A stretch of 53,029 bases of DNA from Deltaproteobacteria bacterium (GTDB lineage: Bacteria; Myxococcota_A; Polyangia; Polyangiales; Polyangiaceae). The stretch's first letter is position 1. Every line of letters starts with the position of its first letter. The notes under the pieces are model-generated. The model was not told the origin of the DNA, made no database searches, and was given only the letters and a program-made list of their open reading frames with translations. Shown in pieces: positions 24,690 through 33,543 of the stretch. The stretch spans positions 1 to 53,029 of the forward strand of contig JACRCQ010000064.1 of NCBI GenBank assembly GCA_016218915.1, written 5' to 3'. The translations under genes were made by a program, and so were the position numbers.

Positions 24690-26183
24690 CTATGTCGGCT
24701 TCAGACGTGCCCGTTGAATCGCATCCGCCCACGATTTCCTATTCATTCCGCGTTGATCGGCCGCCATCTGGACAGCAAACGTGCGGTCGAGTTGAACCAT
24801 TCCAGCCGCCTGCCTGCCAGATGCATAGAGCCCGAGCCCTACCGCGGCGAGCATCGCAGCCCCTCGCGCCGTCGTTTCCAGCTCCGCAGGACGCTCCACC
24901 GTGATGCCTGCGAGATCCGCCTGCATCTGCATGAGCAAATCGTTGGCCGCTGCCCCCCCATCCACCCGAATCCGTCCCACCTGGTAGCCGAGATCGTCGC
25001 TCATCGCTCCAATCAGGTCCGACACCTCGTGCGCGATCCCTTCCAGCGTCGCCCGCGCAAGATGCGCGCTCGTCGTGCCCCGCGTGATCCCGCACATCAG
25101 CCCGCGCGCCTCCGCATCCCAGTACGGCGCGCCCAGCCCCGCCAGCGCCGGCACGAACATCACGCCCCCCGAGGAGTCCACCTTGCGCGCCAACGGCTCT
25201 ATCTCCGAGGCTTTCTTGATCAGCCCCAGGCCGTCCCGAAGCCATTGCACCGCTGCTCCCGCGATGAAGGCGCTCCCCTCCAACGCGTAGACCACCTCTG
25301 CGCCGATCCTCCAGCCAACCGTGGTCAGTAGCCCGAACCGGCTCTGCACAGCCCGGTTTCCCGTGTTGACCAGCACGAACGCGCCGGTGCCGTAGGTGCA
25401 CTTGACGTCGCCCACGTCCATGCACGCCTGCCCGAACAGCGCTGCCTGCTGATCACCCGCGATTCCACAGATCGGGATGCCGTCGGGCAAGCCGGGGACT
25501 CCCGTGGTCACCCCGATGCGCTCCGCGCACCCCACCACCTTTGGCAGCATCGCTCGCGGCACCGAAAGCATGCCGCACATCTCGTCGTCCCAGTCGAGCG
25601 TCGCCAGGTTGAGCAGCATCGTTCTCGACGCATTGCTCACGTCGGTCACGTGCGCCTTGCCGCCGGTCAGCTTGAAGCACAGCAGCGAATCGATCGTTCC
25701 GAACGCGAGCTCCCCTTTGGATGCGCGATCGCGCGCGCCCGGAACGTGATCGAGAATCCAGCCGATCTTGGTGCCTGAGAAGTAGGGGTCGAGCACAAGC
25801 CCGGTCAGCTCCCGCACCCGCGGGCCATGACCTGCGTCGCGCAACGCCTGGCATCGGTCCGCGGTGCGCCGGCATTGCCATACGATCGAGGAATGCACGG
25901 CCCTGCCGGTGGCGCGATCCCAGACGGTGGTGGTTTCGCGCTGGTTGGTGATGCCGATGGCAGCGATCTGCTCTGCGGTGATGGATGCAGAGGCGAGCGC
26001 CTGGCTGATGGCCTTCAAGACGCTGTCCCAGATCTCTTCGGGATCGTGCTCGACCCACCCGGGCTGGGGGTAGTGCTGAGGGAACTCGACGTTGGCACGC
26101 GCAACGGTGTGGCCGGACTTCTCCAGGATCAGTGCGGTTGAGCCGGTAGTGCCCTGGTCGATGGCGAGGATGAAGGAACCCAT
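24690..26183 (-). CDS. glpK: Glycerol kinase
   Basis: ATP-dependent glycerol phosphorylation to sn-glycerol-3-phosphate. The 497-residue product starting at 26183 (MGSFILAIDQGTTGS) matches the family length (E. coli 502). The FGGY-kinase motifs are intact: phosphate-1 IDQGTTGSTALI, substrate region with VIWQCRRTAD (the family's WQ-Arg), the ATP-binding FGLLTTVGWR and the GGAAANDLLMQMQADLAGI motif near the C-terminus. The 31 codons 5' of 26183 in the same frame are rejected because they lack similarity and the Met at 26183 restores the family start. There is no glpF or glpD next to it in this window. Confidence 0.95.
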   Translation of the reverse strand: MGSFILAIDQGTTGSTALILEKSGHTVARANVEFPQHYPQPGWVEHDPEEIWDSVLKAISQALASASITAEQIAAIGITNQRETTTVWDRATGRAVHSSIVWQCRRTADRCQALRDAGHGPRVRELTGLVLDPYFSGTKIGWILDHVPGARDRASKGELAFGTIDSLLCFKLTGGKAHVTDVSNASRTMLLNLATLDWDDEMCGMLSVPRAMLPKVVGCAERIGVTTGVPGLPDGIPICGIAGDQQAALFGQACMDVGDVKCTYGTGAFVLVNTGNRAVQSRFGLLTTVGWRIGAEVVYALEGSAFIAGAAVQWLRDGLGLIKKASEIEPLARKVDSSGGVMFVPALAGLGAPYWDAEARGLMCGITRGTTSAHLARATLEGIAHEVSDLIGAMSDDLGYQVGRIRVDGGAAANDLLMQMQADLAGITVERPAELETTARGAAMLAAVGLGLYASGRQAAGMVQLDRTFAVQMAADQRGMNRKSWADAIQRARLKPT

Positions 26184-26593
26184 GGACCCCTCGATGGCAG
26201 AAGATGCGTCGGCATGACGCCTGTGTTTTGTGGTTTTCCGCGGCAAGATTACCGGGCCTGCGGCTTCCGAAGTCAAGTAGAGCCACAGATCATGTCGTTT
26301 TTCTGTTTCTGAAGATCCACCCTCACCCCACCCCCTCCAACCGCAGGTACCGCGTGCCTGAAGCGCGTGGCCGCATCACGGGGTGGATCTGACGCGGCGT
26401 ATCGCCTCGCCCTCAGGGAGGGGAGCGTTCGGATTTTCACGATGAAGCTCGCGCAGTGGGTTTTCCCCGCTCTCCTGACGATCGGGTAGGGAGTGGGGGC
26501 CGGGGGTGAGGCGGCGCCTTCGCTCGGGAACGCACCGGATGGCCAACGCGTGGTTGTCGCGGTCGGGCTGTCCGGTTTAGGCTGGGTCTTCCC
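26184..26593. other. Divergent intergenic, GC-skewed repeat words
   Basis: 410 nt between glpK and the FHA-cyclase with no supported gene. It contains CCTCACCCCACCCCCTCC (26328-26346) and a roughly complementary GGAGTGGGGGCCGGGGG (26490-26508), an inverted repeat more than 150 nt apart. Both promoters must lie here, but I cannot pick out convincing -35/-10 elements. Confidence 0.4.
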
Positions 26594-28483
26594 ATGGCGC
26601 GCCTTGTCCTCTCCACGGCCGAAGGTCAGCAGACGATCGAGCTTCGTCCAACGAACTCCATCGGGCGCCATCCCAGCAACACGATCCAGCTGCTCGACCG
26701 AATCGTCTCCAAGGAGCACTGCATCGTCGAGCTTCGCGCAGACGGCTACTGGCTGCGCGATCTCGGCAGCTTGAACGGCACGTACATCAACAACGAGCGC
26801 GTGCGCGGTGAGCAGCCGCTCAAGCACGGCGACGAGATCATCATGGGCTCGACGCGGGCCCGGTTCGATGACGGCCGTGGCTTCTCGGTCGGCGATGGGT
26901 TCCAGCCGCCGCCGCCTGCATGGCAACCACCGGGCGTGCCTGGACCGGGTGCTGCTTCTCCGCAGCCAGGCGCTGCTGCGCCCAGTCCGGTGTCAGGCGA
27001 TCAGTACGTGCCCACCACGCCCGGCGCTCGCCAGCAGCCCGCGATCGCGGGCGTGCCTCGACCGCCTGGCCAGTTCGGAACCGCAGCGTTCCCGCTGCAG
27101 ACACCGGGCGGTGGGGCGGCTGCCGCGGCTGCGGCCGCCATGGCGCAAGCCCAAGCCCTCGCGTCGAGCCGCATCGATGTGCAGGATCAGCAGCGCGCCA
27201 TCGGCACCCAGATCGCTGCGCGCCAGAAGGGCTTCCTGCCGTTCGACCAGGTGGCCGCTGAGCCTGGGCAGCTTCGCGCCGACTACGAGCGCCTGCGCCT
27301 CAGCCACGAGCTGTCGCGCGAGATCGCCCTGGAGCGCGATACCTCGACCCTGCTGTCCAAGATCCTCCAGTCGATCTTCAAGTTCGTGCGCGCAGACCGC
27401 GGCGTCATCTTCTTGAAGTCCGACGAGACCGGCAACCTCGAGCCCCGAACGAGCTTGCGTCGCGACGGCTCCGAGACCGCCATCGTGGTGTCGTCCACGA
27501 TCCTCAACCACGTGCAGAACGAGCGCGCCGCTGTGCTCACGCACGACGCCGCCATGGACTTCGCAGCGTCCAAGGGCAAGAGCATGATCCTCAACCGGAT
27601 CAGCTCCGCGATCGTGGTGCCGCTGCTGCACAACGAGGAGGTCCTCGGCGTGCTGTGGCTCGACGCCGAATCGCTCGCGCAGTTCCAGCCCAAGGATCTG
27701 GAGATCGTGACCGGCGTGGCAGCCCAGGCGTCCATGTTCATCGAGAACAACGCCCTGGCGAAGAAGATCGAACGCGAGATCGTCACGCGCGAGCGTTTCA
27801 GCCGGCTCGTGTCGCCCAACATCGCGGACCGGATCGCCAACGGCGAGCTCGAGGTCAAGAAGGGCGGCGAGCTCGTCAAGGAGTGCACCGTCTTCAACTC
27901 CGACATCCGTGGCTTCACGCGGATGAGCGATCACACCGCGCCCGAGATCATCGTCGAGATGCTCAACGAGTACTTCGAGCACATGGTGGAAACGCTGTTC
28001 AAGTACGAGGGCACGCTCGACAAGTTCATGGGCGACGGGCTGATGGCGTTGTGGGGCGCGCCGGTGGTGCACCCGGACGATCCGATCCGCGCGGTGCAGT
28101 GCGGCCTCGAGATGCTCAAGGTCCTCGAGGAGTTCAACAAGGGACGCACGACCAGCACGCTGCCGCCGCTGAGCATCGGCATCGGCATCCACACCGGCCC
28201 CCTGGTGGCCGGCTACATCGGCAGCTCCAAGTCGCTTTCGTACACGGTCATCGGAGATACGGCGAACACGTCGGCGCGGCTCTGCTCGCACGCCGCAGGC
28301 GGACAGATCATCGTGAGCGAGACCGCGCAGGCGCGCCTTGGCGGTCGCTTCGAATACGAGGAGCTTCCGCCCGCCAAGCTCAAGGGCAAAGAGAAGCCGA
28401 TGCGGATCTTCAACATCAAGAAGGCCGCGCCTCTGGTCCAGGTCCCCGCCGAGATCGATGAGAAGACCGGCGTCAACCTGTGA
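26594..28483 (+). CDS. FHA-GAF-class III adenylate/guanylate cyclase
   Basis: A 629-residue signalling protein. FHA domain at about 1-92 with the phosphothreonine-binding marks GRHPSNTIQL, SKEHC and NGTYINN; a Pro/Ala/Gly linker at about 100-190; a GAF-like sensory domain at about 240-388 (LSKILQSIFKFVRADRGVIFL to AQASMFIENNALAKK); and a class III cyclase domain at about 425-600. The cyclase keeps catalytic metal Asp437 (FNSDIRGFT) and Asp481 (KFMGDG), Lys477, and the adenine/ribose and transition-state region TVIGDTANTSAR with Asn558 and Arg562, so it should be active, most likely on ATP. The FHA domain suggests control by a Ser/Thr kinase. GTG/ATG choice is clear (MARLVLS). A family C element follows the stop. 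Confidence 0.92.
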   Translation: MARLVLSTAEGQQTIELRPTNSIGRHPSNTIQLLDRIVSKEHCIVELRADGYWLRDLGSLNGTYINNERVRGEQPLKHGDEIIMGSTRARFDDGRGFSVGDGFQPPPPAWQPPGVPGPGAASPQPGAAAPSPVSGDQYVPTTPGARQQPAIAGVPRPPGQFGTAAFPLQTPGGGAAAAAAAAMAQAQALASSRIDVQDQQRAIGTQIAARQKGFLPFDQVAAEPGQLRADYERLRLSHELSREIALERDTSTLLSKILQSIFKFVRADRGVIFLKSDETGNLEPRTSLRRDGSETAIVVSSTILNHVQNERAAVLTHDAAMDFAASKGKSMILNRISSAIVVPLLHNEEVLGVLWLDAESLAQFQPKDLEIVTGVAAQASMFIENNALAKKIEREIVTRERFSRLVSPNIADRIANGELEVKKGGELVKECTVFNSDIRGFTRMSDHTAPEIIVEMLNEYFEHMVETLFKYEGTLDKFMGDGLMALWGAPVVHPDDPIRAVQCGLEMLKVLEEFNKGRTTSTLPPLSIGIGIHTGPLVAGYIGSSKSLSYTVIGDTANTSARLCSHAAGGQIIVSETAQARLGGRFEYEELPPAKLKGKEKPMRIFNIKKAAPLVQVPAEIDEKTGVNL

Positions 28484-28486
28484 GAG

Positions 28487-28533
28487 AGAACTAGGAGCTG
28501 CGGACTAGCAACGCGAATGCGAATGCGAACGCC
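28487..28533 (+). repeat. Family C element after FHA-cyclase stop
   Basis: AACTAGGAGCTGCGGACTAG then GCGAATGCGAATGCGAAC begins 3 nt after the cyclase TGA. Same order of words and the same orientation relative to the gene as the copies at 7244, 7355 and 21083. Confidence 0.75.
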
Positions 28534-28555
28534 GGAGCACTGCGAGCGCCTGGGG

Positions 28556-28811
28556 TAGGGGCAGGGGCGACAACGCGGCGATGCCATGTCAGCGCGGGGC
28601 GATCTGGTGGCAACGCCCGACGTTGCGGCGCAAGACGCGGGGCGCGGGGCGATCTGGTGGCAACACCCGCCGTTGCGGCGCAAGACGCGGGGCGACATGG
28701 TGGCAACGCCCGACGTTGCGGCGCAAGACGCGGGGCGACATGGCGGGCGTTGCGGCGCAAGACGCGGGGCGCGGGGCGATCTGGTGGCAACACCCGCCGT
28801 TGCGGCGCAAG
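28556..28811 (+). repeat. Tandem array on tail side of REP-like element
   Basis: About five units of 34-51 bp of the form CGCGGGGCGATCTGGTGGCA plus ACGCCCGACGTTGCGGCGCAAGA, several with GATCTGG/GACATGG differences. The last unit runs into the ACGCGGC hairpin of the element at 28812. No spacer sequences. Confidence 0.85.
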
Positions 28812-28860
28812 ACGCGGCGATGCCGCGTTGACCGGAGGCGCGCCGGTGGCGCGCCGATAA
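28812..28860 (+). repeat. REP-like double hairpin, left of pair 1
   Basis: Tail hairpin ACGCGGC/GCCGCGT (28812-28828, loop GAT) then TTGACCGGA and the head hairpin GGCGCGCC/GGCGCGCC (28837-28855, loop GGT). The GTAG head seen in other copies is degenerate here (TTAT on the minus strand). Confidence 0.8.
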
Positions 28861-28989
28861 CGCGGGCCCCGGGACGGTCCGACACCCTGTTGGCGTCCGT
28901 TCAATCCCTCCTTCTGTCACGCGGGTCCCTTCGGCTGCGGGCAGCGAAGCGAACATTTCTCCCGTGACGACGTTCGATCGACCGTTCAC
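28861..28989. other. Non-coding interior of REP pair 1
   Basis: About 130 bp between two facing REP-like heads; no frame of any length with protein character. Pair 3 has an interior of nearly the same size, whereas pair 2 has the transposase gene here. Confidence 0.6.
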
Positions 28990-29040
28990 GTAGCGGCGCG
29001 GCATCCGCCGCGCCTGCGTTCAACGCGGCACAGCCGCGTC
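28990..29040 (-). repeat. REP-like double hairpin, right of pair 1
   Basis: On the plus strand GTAGCGGCGCGGCATCCGCC begins the head (GTAG at 28990-28993, preceded by TTCAC) and the tail hairpin AACGCGGCACAGCCGCGT ends at about 29039. Inverted relative to the copy at 28812, heads facing. Confidence 0.85.
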
Positions 29041-29229
29041 TCGCGCAGCGCCGCCCTGGCGTATTGCACCCGCATCCCGCGCATCGCCGCCCTGGCGTAT
29101 TGCACCCGCGTCCCGCGCATCGCCGCCCTGGCGTATTGCACCCGCGTCCCGCGCAGCGTCGCCCTGGCGTATTGCACCCGCGTCCCGCGCATCGCCGCCC
29201 TGGCGTATTGCACCCCCGTCCCGCGCATG
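29041..29229 (-). repeat. 36-bp tandem array, five copies
   Basis: Perfectly spaced 36-bp units CCCGCGCATCGCCGCCCTGG plus CGTATTGCACCCGCGT, on the tail side of the REP-like element at 28990. Copies differ by CGCAT/CGCAG and one final CCCCCGT. The gene at 29238 ends 9 nt later. No spacers, so not CRISPR. Confidence 0.9.
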
Positions 29230-29237
29230 CCCCCGCG

Positions 29238-30716
29238 TCAGTTCCTCCGCCCTACCTCCCACTTCATTAGCGTCACCCGCACCTCGGCAACCTCGCGCAG
29301 CGATGCGCGCTCGCTCGCCACGAGCCACGTCACGCGATCCTGCTCCACACGAGCGCGAAGCGCGGATGCGGACTCGAACGGCGACGGCATCTTGGCCGCC
29401 CGCGGATCCAGACCGCGCGACAGCACCACCCGCTCCGGTGCTCCTGACGCCGCCATGATCGCGAAGTAGCCGTAGTCCACTGGATCGACCAGCACTCGGT
29501 CGTCAGCTCCCGTGTTCGCCGAAAGCCACGCACCCACGCGCACTTCGTCCTGTCGATCCACGCCGTAGCCCGTGAAGATCGAGCTCATGCGGTAGACGCC
29601 GAACGCCAAGACCGCGAGGCCGGCCGCAACCATGATCGCCAAGCGTCCTCGTTTCCGGACCGATAGCGCGCGATCGAGATGATCCGATGCCGCGATCCAC
29701 CCAACGAACCACACAGCCAGCAGCGCCCGTTCCGGGTGATGCGTCGGAGCACTCCCCGCAGCGTCGGCCAGCACGAGCGCCGCGAGCACCACGAGCGCAC
29801 CGACCAGAGGACGCGACCACGAGCATCGCGCTCCTTTGGGCAAACGCCAGCCCGACCATCCAAGCAGCACGACAACGAGCAGCGCCGGCGCATCGGCCGC
29901 GAGCGCTGAGGGGTACCCCGAAAGCAGGGCTCGCAAGCCGCTCGAGCCTGCGCCCAGAGCCGTTCGGTACGCGGAAACCCTCGCATGGAAGTGCAATGGA
30001 TCGCCGTGCGCGTGGGCGTTCCAGGCGATCCATAGACACGGCCCGGCCAGCGCCAGGGCGCACGCAACCCAGCGCGTGTGCACGCTCGGCTTTGGACAGC
30101 CCTCAGCAGCGCGGAAGGTCCACGCCATCACAGCAATCGCGATCGCTGCAGGCCAGGGTTCGTATCGGCAGAGCGTTGCCATCAGCACGAGCACGCCGGA
30201 TGCGATGCGCCACCGCGGGTCGTTGGCCCGCAAGAGGATCAGCGCGGAAGCGCAGAGCACGGCCACACCGAAGTCAGGGACCGGGGCTGCCCCTACCAGA
30301 AGGGCGACCGGTGTCAGGGTACAGATCAAGCTCCCGGCGATCGCGGCTCGCGGCTGGACTCCGGCAACCCGCGAGGCTGCGTAGAGCACGACGCAACTTG
30401 CTGCGGACATGGTTGCGGCAAAGGCCTGGGCAACGACCAGGGAACGGCCGAGCAGCATCATGGCCGCGCCTTCGGACCAGAACGGAAGAGGCAACCAGCT
30501 GGTGGCGCTCGGGTCCAGACGAGGGGCGCGAGCAAACGCCTGGGCGATGGTGATGCGCGCGAAGTCGTCGTCCGAAAGCGTGTGAAAACCGCACTTTTGC
30601 GCCACGATCGTTGCGATCGCTCGTGCCGCGATCAGCAACGCCGCCGCAGCCAGCGCTTCGCGTCCGTGCCTCCGGACCCAGCCGGCTGCTGTCGCTTCAG
30701 GCTCCCGTTCGCCCAT
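29238..30716 (-). CDS. GT-C type membrane glycosyltransferase
   Basis: A 492-residue polytopic membrane protein, about 11-12 predicted helices. The first extracytoplasmic loop contains TLSDDDFARITIAQAFARAP with the acidic SDDD motif and then DPSATSWLPLPFW, as in the dolichyl-phosphate-mannose mannosyltransferase/ArnT (GT39/GT83) superfamily, which transfers sugars from lipid-phosphate donors. Later helices hold the conserved Arg/Tyr pattern VLMATLCRYEPWPAA. The C-terminal soluble tail (GVDRQDEVRVGAWLSANTGADDRVLVDPVDYGYFAIM) looks like the periplasmic domain of such enzymes. Substrate unknown; a cell-surface glycan role is inferred. The stop lies 9 nt from the 36-bp repeat array. Confidence 0.75.
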   Translation of the reverse strand: MGEREPEATAAGWVRRHGREALAAAALLIAARAIATIVAQKCGFHTLSDDDFARITIAQAFARAPRLDPSATSWLPLPFWSEGAAMMLLGRSLVVAQAFAATMSAASCVVLYAASRVAGVQPRAAIAGSLICTLTPVALLVGAAPVPDFGVAVLCASALILLRANDPRWRIASGVLVLMATLCRYEPWPAAIAIAVMAWTFRAAEGCPKPSVHTRWVACALALAGPCLWIAWNAHAHGDPLHFHARVSAYRTALGAGSSGLRALLSGYPSALAADAPALLVVVLLGWSGWRLPKGARCSWSRPLVGALVVLAALVLADAAGSAPTHHPERALLAVWFVGWIAASDHLDRALSVRKRGRLAIMVAAGLAVLAFGVYRMSSIFTGYGVDRQDEVRVGAWLSANTGADDRVLVDPVDYGYFAIMAASGAPERVVLSRGLDPRAAKMPSPFESASALRARVEQDRVTWLVASERASLREVAEVRVTLMKWEVGRRN

Positions 30717-30902
30717 CGCCCCTTGCGTCTACCACGGCCCCTGCGCAACCAGCGGCCCCTTTTCTCTCGATTTGCCCTTCTCGACCGAGAGCCTTTGCAC
30801 ATTGACCGGGAGGTCGAGTAGCTTTCGTGGCCCGTTTGAATAATATGCCCTGTCCGCCTTCGCTGCGGGCTGATGTCATGTGATTGAAGGAGAGCAAGGA
30901 TC

Positions 30903-32981
30903 ATGGCTGGGTTCGAACCGCAAAGCATTCGCAACATCGTCGTCGTCGGACACAAAGGCGCAGGAAAAACTTCGCTGATCGAAGCCTTGCTCTACGTCTC
31001 CGGAACCACTCAGACCCTGGGCAGCGTATTCAACAAGACCAGCATCCTCGATGACGAGGTCGAGGAGCAGTCCCGCTCCGCAACGCTCCAGACCAGCGTC
31101 GCTCACGTCGTCTGGCGCAAAACCAAGATCAACCTGCTCGACACCCCCGGAGAAGGCGGCCTGTTCGGCGATACGCGCACCGCCATGGGCGCTGCTGATG
31201 CGGTCGTGCTCGTCATCTCCGGCAAGGACGGCGTCCAGCCCATGACCGAGCGCCTGAACAACTGGGCGATCGAGCTGGGAATCCCCCGCTACTTCGTGTT
31301 CACCAAGTGCGACCTGGAGCACGTCCAGATCAACGCCACCCTCGAGGCGACCAAGAAGCGCCTCAGGATCGCCCTGGCCCCGCTTCAGATCCCGATCGGC
31401 GAGGGGACGTCGCTCAAGGGCGTGGTCGAGCTGCTCGGACGCAAGGCCTACCTGCAGAAGGACGGACCCAACGCCAAGCCGGCCGGCGATGTCCCGGCTG
31501 ACGTCAAGGATGCCCTGGAAAAGGGGCGCTCCCAGCTGGTCGACGACGTCGCGGCGACCGACGACGCGCTCACCGAGAAGTATCTCGAAGCCGGCGATCT
31601 CACGGACAAGGAGATGGAGGCCGGGCTGCACAAGGCCATCGCTTCTGGCGCCGTGGTTCCCACCTTCTTCGTGGGCTCGCTCGGCCCCTATGGCGCAGCC
31701 TCGCTGCTCGACGCCATGGTCGACATCTTCCCGGATCCCACCAAGCGCGCGCCGTTCAAGGCCAAGGGCGAGGCGGATCCGCGTCCGTGCACCAAGGACG
31801 CCCCGCTTGCCGCGTTCTGCTTCAAGACCACGATCGATCAGCACGCAGGGCGAACGTCCTACGTGCGCATCATGTCCGGCGTGCTCAAGACGGACGGCGC
31901 CGTGATGGTCGACGATCAGAAGGAGCGCATCGGCCAGATGTTCAACGCAGTGGGCAAGGCGACCGGCCCGCAGCTCGGCGAAGCCTACGCCGGCGACATC
32001 GTGGCCATTGCCAAGCTCAAGGCGGTCAAGACCGGCGACGTGCTCTGCGAGGATCGCAAGCCCTTCATCTTTGCCGCTCCGGAGCCTCCCCCTGCCCTGT
32101 TTGCGCGCGTCATCGTGATGACCGACCGCGGCTCCGGCGAGAAGATCGTCCAGGGTCTGACCAAGCTGGCAGAGGAAGACTGCAGCTTGAAGATCTACCA
32201 GGACGAGCAGACGCACGACCAGATCGTGGCCGGCCTGAGCCAGCTGCATCTCGACATCACCTTGGAGCGTCTCAAGCGACGCTTCGGCCTGGATGTGGTG
32301 CTCGGACCGCCGCGCATCCCCTATCGTGAGACGATCTCGCGCAAGGCGACCGGCATCGAAGGCAAGCACAAGAAGCAGACCGGTGGGCACGGCCAGTTCG
32401 GCGTCTGCTACATCGACATGGAGCCCACGCCGCGCGGCGCAGGGTTCATCTTCGACGACGCGATCGTGGGCGGCGCGATTCCGCGCAACTTCATCCCCTC
32501 GGTCGAAAAGGGCGTGGTCAAGGCAGCCAAGCGCGGCTTCCTCGCTGGCAACCAGGTGGTCGACTTCAAGGTGCGCCTGTATGACGGCAAGTACCACGAT
32601 GTCGACTCGTCGGACGCGGCCTTCCAGATCGCAGGCTCCAAGGCCTTCAAAGAGGCCATGGCCAAGGCTGGCCCGACCATCCTCGAGCCTGTGGTCAAGA
32701 TGGAGATCACGGTGCCGACCGCGAACCTCGGCGACGTCATGGGCGATCTGAACGGGCGTCGCGGCCGCATCCTTGGCACCGAGACGCAGGACGCGTTCAG
32801 CGTGATCAACGCGCTGGCGCCGCTGGTGGAAGTGCTCGAGTACGAGCCGAAGCTGCGCGCTCTCACCCAGGGCAGCGGCACGTTCACCATGACCATGGAT
32901 CGCTACGAGCCCGTGCCTGCCATGCTGCAGGACAAGATCATCAAGGAATCGGGCTTCAAGGCGGTCACCGAAGACGAGTAA
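30903..32981 (+). CDS. Elongation factor G-like GTPase (EF-G2 type)
   Basis: A 692-residue translational GTPase of the EF-G family. Five-domain layout is complete to the C-terminal domain V (VTVPTANLGDVMGDLNGRRGRI). The P-loop is GHKGAGKT (16-23) instead of the canonical GHIDAGKT, the G3 box is DTPGEGG (DTPGH/DTPGF in standard EF-G) and G4 is TKCD rather than NKMD. These substitutions match the EF-G2/FusA2 group, whose members are ribosome-associated but often lack normal translocation activity, not the main elongation factor. AAGGAG lies about 9 nt upstream of the ATG. No ribosomal-protein or tuf genes are adjacent, which also argues against the primary fusA. Confidence 0.85.
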   Translation: MAGFEPQSIRNIVVVGHKGAGKTSLIEALLYVSGTTQTLGSVFNKTSILDDEVEEQSRSATLQTSVAHVVWRKTKINLLDTPGEGGLFGDTRTAMGAADAVVLVISGKDGVQPMTERLNNWAIELGIPRYFVFTKCDLEHVQINATLEATKKRLRIALAPLQIPIGEGTSLKGVVELLGRKAYLQKDGPNAKPAGDVPADVKDALEKGRSQLVDDVAATDDALTEKYLEAGDLTDKEMEAGLHKAIASGAVVPTFFVGSLGPYGAASLLDAMVDIFPDPTKRAPFKAKGEADPRPCTKDAPLAAFCFKTTIDQHAGRTSYVRIMSGVLKTDGAVMVDDQKERIGQMFNAVGKATGPQLGEAYAGDIVAIAKLKAVKTGDVLCEDRKPFIFAAPEPPPALFARVIVMTDRGSGEKIVQGLTKLAEEDCSLKIYQDEQTHDQIVAGLSQLHLDITLERLKRRFGLDVVLGPPRIPYRETISRKATGIEGKHKKQTGGHGQFGVCYIDMEPTPRGAGFIFDDAIVGGAIPRNFIPSVEKGVVKAAKRGFLAGNQVVDFKVRLYDGKYHDVDSSDAAFQIAGSKAFKEAMAKAGPTILEPVVKMEITVPTANLGDVMGDLNGRRGRILGTETQDAFSVINALAPLVEVLEYEPKLRALTQGSGTFTMTMDRYEPVPAMLQDKIIKESGFKAVTEDE

Positions 32982-33003
32982 TCCCTCCCTCAGTGTGGCT
33001 AAG

Positions 33004-33052
33004 CGCGGCGATGCCGCGTTGAACGGAGGCGCGCCGGTGGCGCGCCGCCACC
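33004..33052 (+). repeat. REP-like element, outer left copy
   Basis: GCGGCGATGCCGCGTT, then GGCGCGCC/GGCGCGCC hairpin and CACC(GATGACCC) head, which reads GGTCATCGGTGG on the minus strand (GTGG in place of GTAG). A plus-strand copy to the left of a further array. Confidence 0.8.
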
Positions 33053-33062
33053 GATGACCCAT

Positions 33063-33378
33063 GGCGCGAGACGCGGCGATGCCGCGGCGATGCCGGGCGT
33101 TGCGGCAAACCGGGGCAATGCGGCGGTGCAAGACGCGGCGATGCCGGGCGTTGCGGCAAACCGGGGCAATGCGGCGGCGCAAGACGCGGCGATGCCGGGC
33201 ATTGCGGCAACACGGGGCAATGCGGCGAAAGACGCGGCGATGCCGGGCATTGCGGCAAACCTGGGCAATGCGGCGGCGCAAGACGCGGCGATGCCGAGCG
33301 TTGCGGCAAACCGGGGCAATGCGGCGAAAGACGCGGCGATGCCGGGCATTGCGGCAACACGGGGCAATGCGGTGCAAG
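33063..33378 (+). repeat. Tandem array left of RAYT REP
   Basis: Six units of 48-51 bp, each starting ACGCGGCGATGCC (the tail hairpin arm of the REP-like element), continuing GGGCGTTGCGGCAAACCGGG and GCAATGCGGCGGTGCAAG with indels. It runs directly into the intact element at 33379, so it looks as though it grew from the REP tail. Confidence 0.9.
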
Positions 33379-33429
33379 ACGCGGCGATGCCGCGTTGATC
33401 GGAGGCGCGGCGATGCCGCGCCGCTACCG
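33379..33429 (+). repeat. REP-like double hairpin, left flank of RAYT
   Basis: ACGCGGCGATGCCGCGT (33379-33395) then GGCGCGG/CCGCGCC hairpin (33403-33422) and CTACCG; on the minus strand GTAG occupies 33427-33424 after ATCG. Head faces the RAYT gene 115 bp away. Confidence 0.9.
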
Positions 33430-33543
33430 ATGACCCATGGCGGTCCGCCACCCAAAGCTGGCGGCCGCCACTGCCTTGCCGCGCTATTTCCCAGCAAAAC
33501 ACGTTCGGTTTGCAGGGCACGGCCGTTGCTTGGAGCCAACGTC

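Noticed and set aside
29041..29229. CRISPR-like array of 36-bp units
   Set aside because: Units are contiguous without spacers and sit on a REP-like tail; no cas genes.
33061..33543. N-terminal extension of the RAYT through the REP array
   Set aside because: The extension translates the tandem array; SD and family start support 33544.
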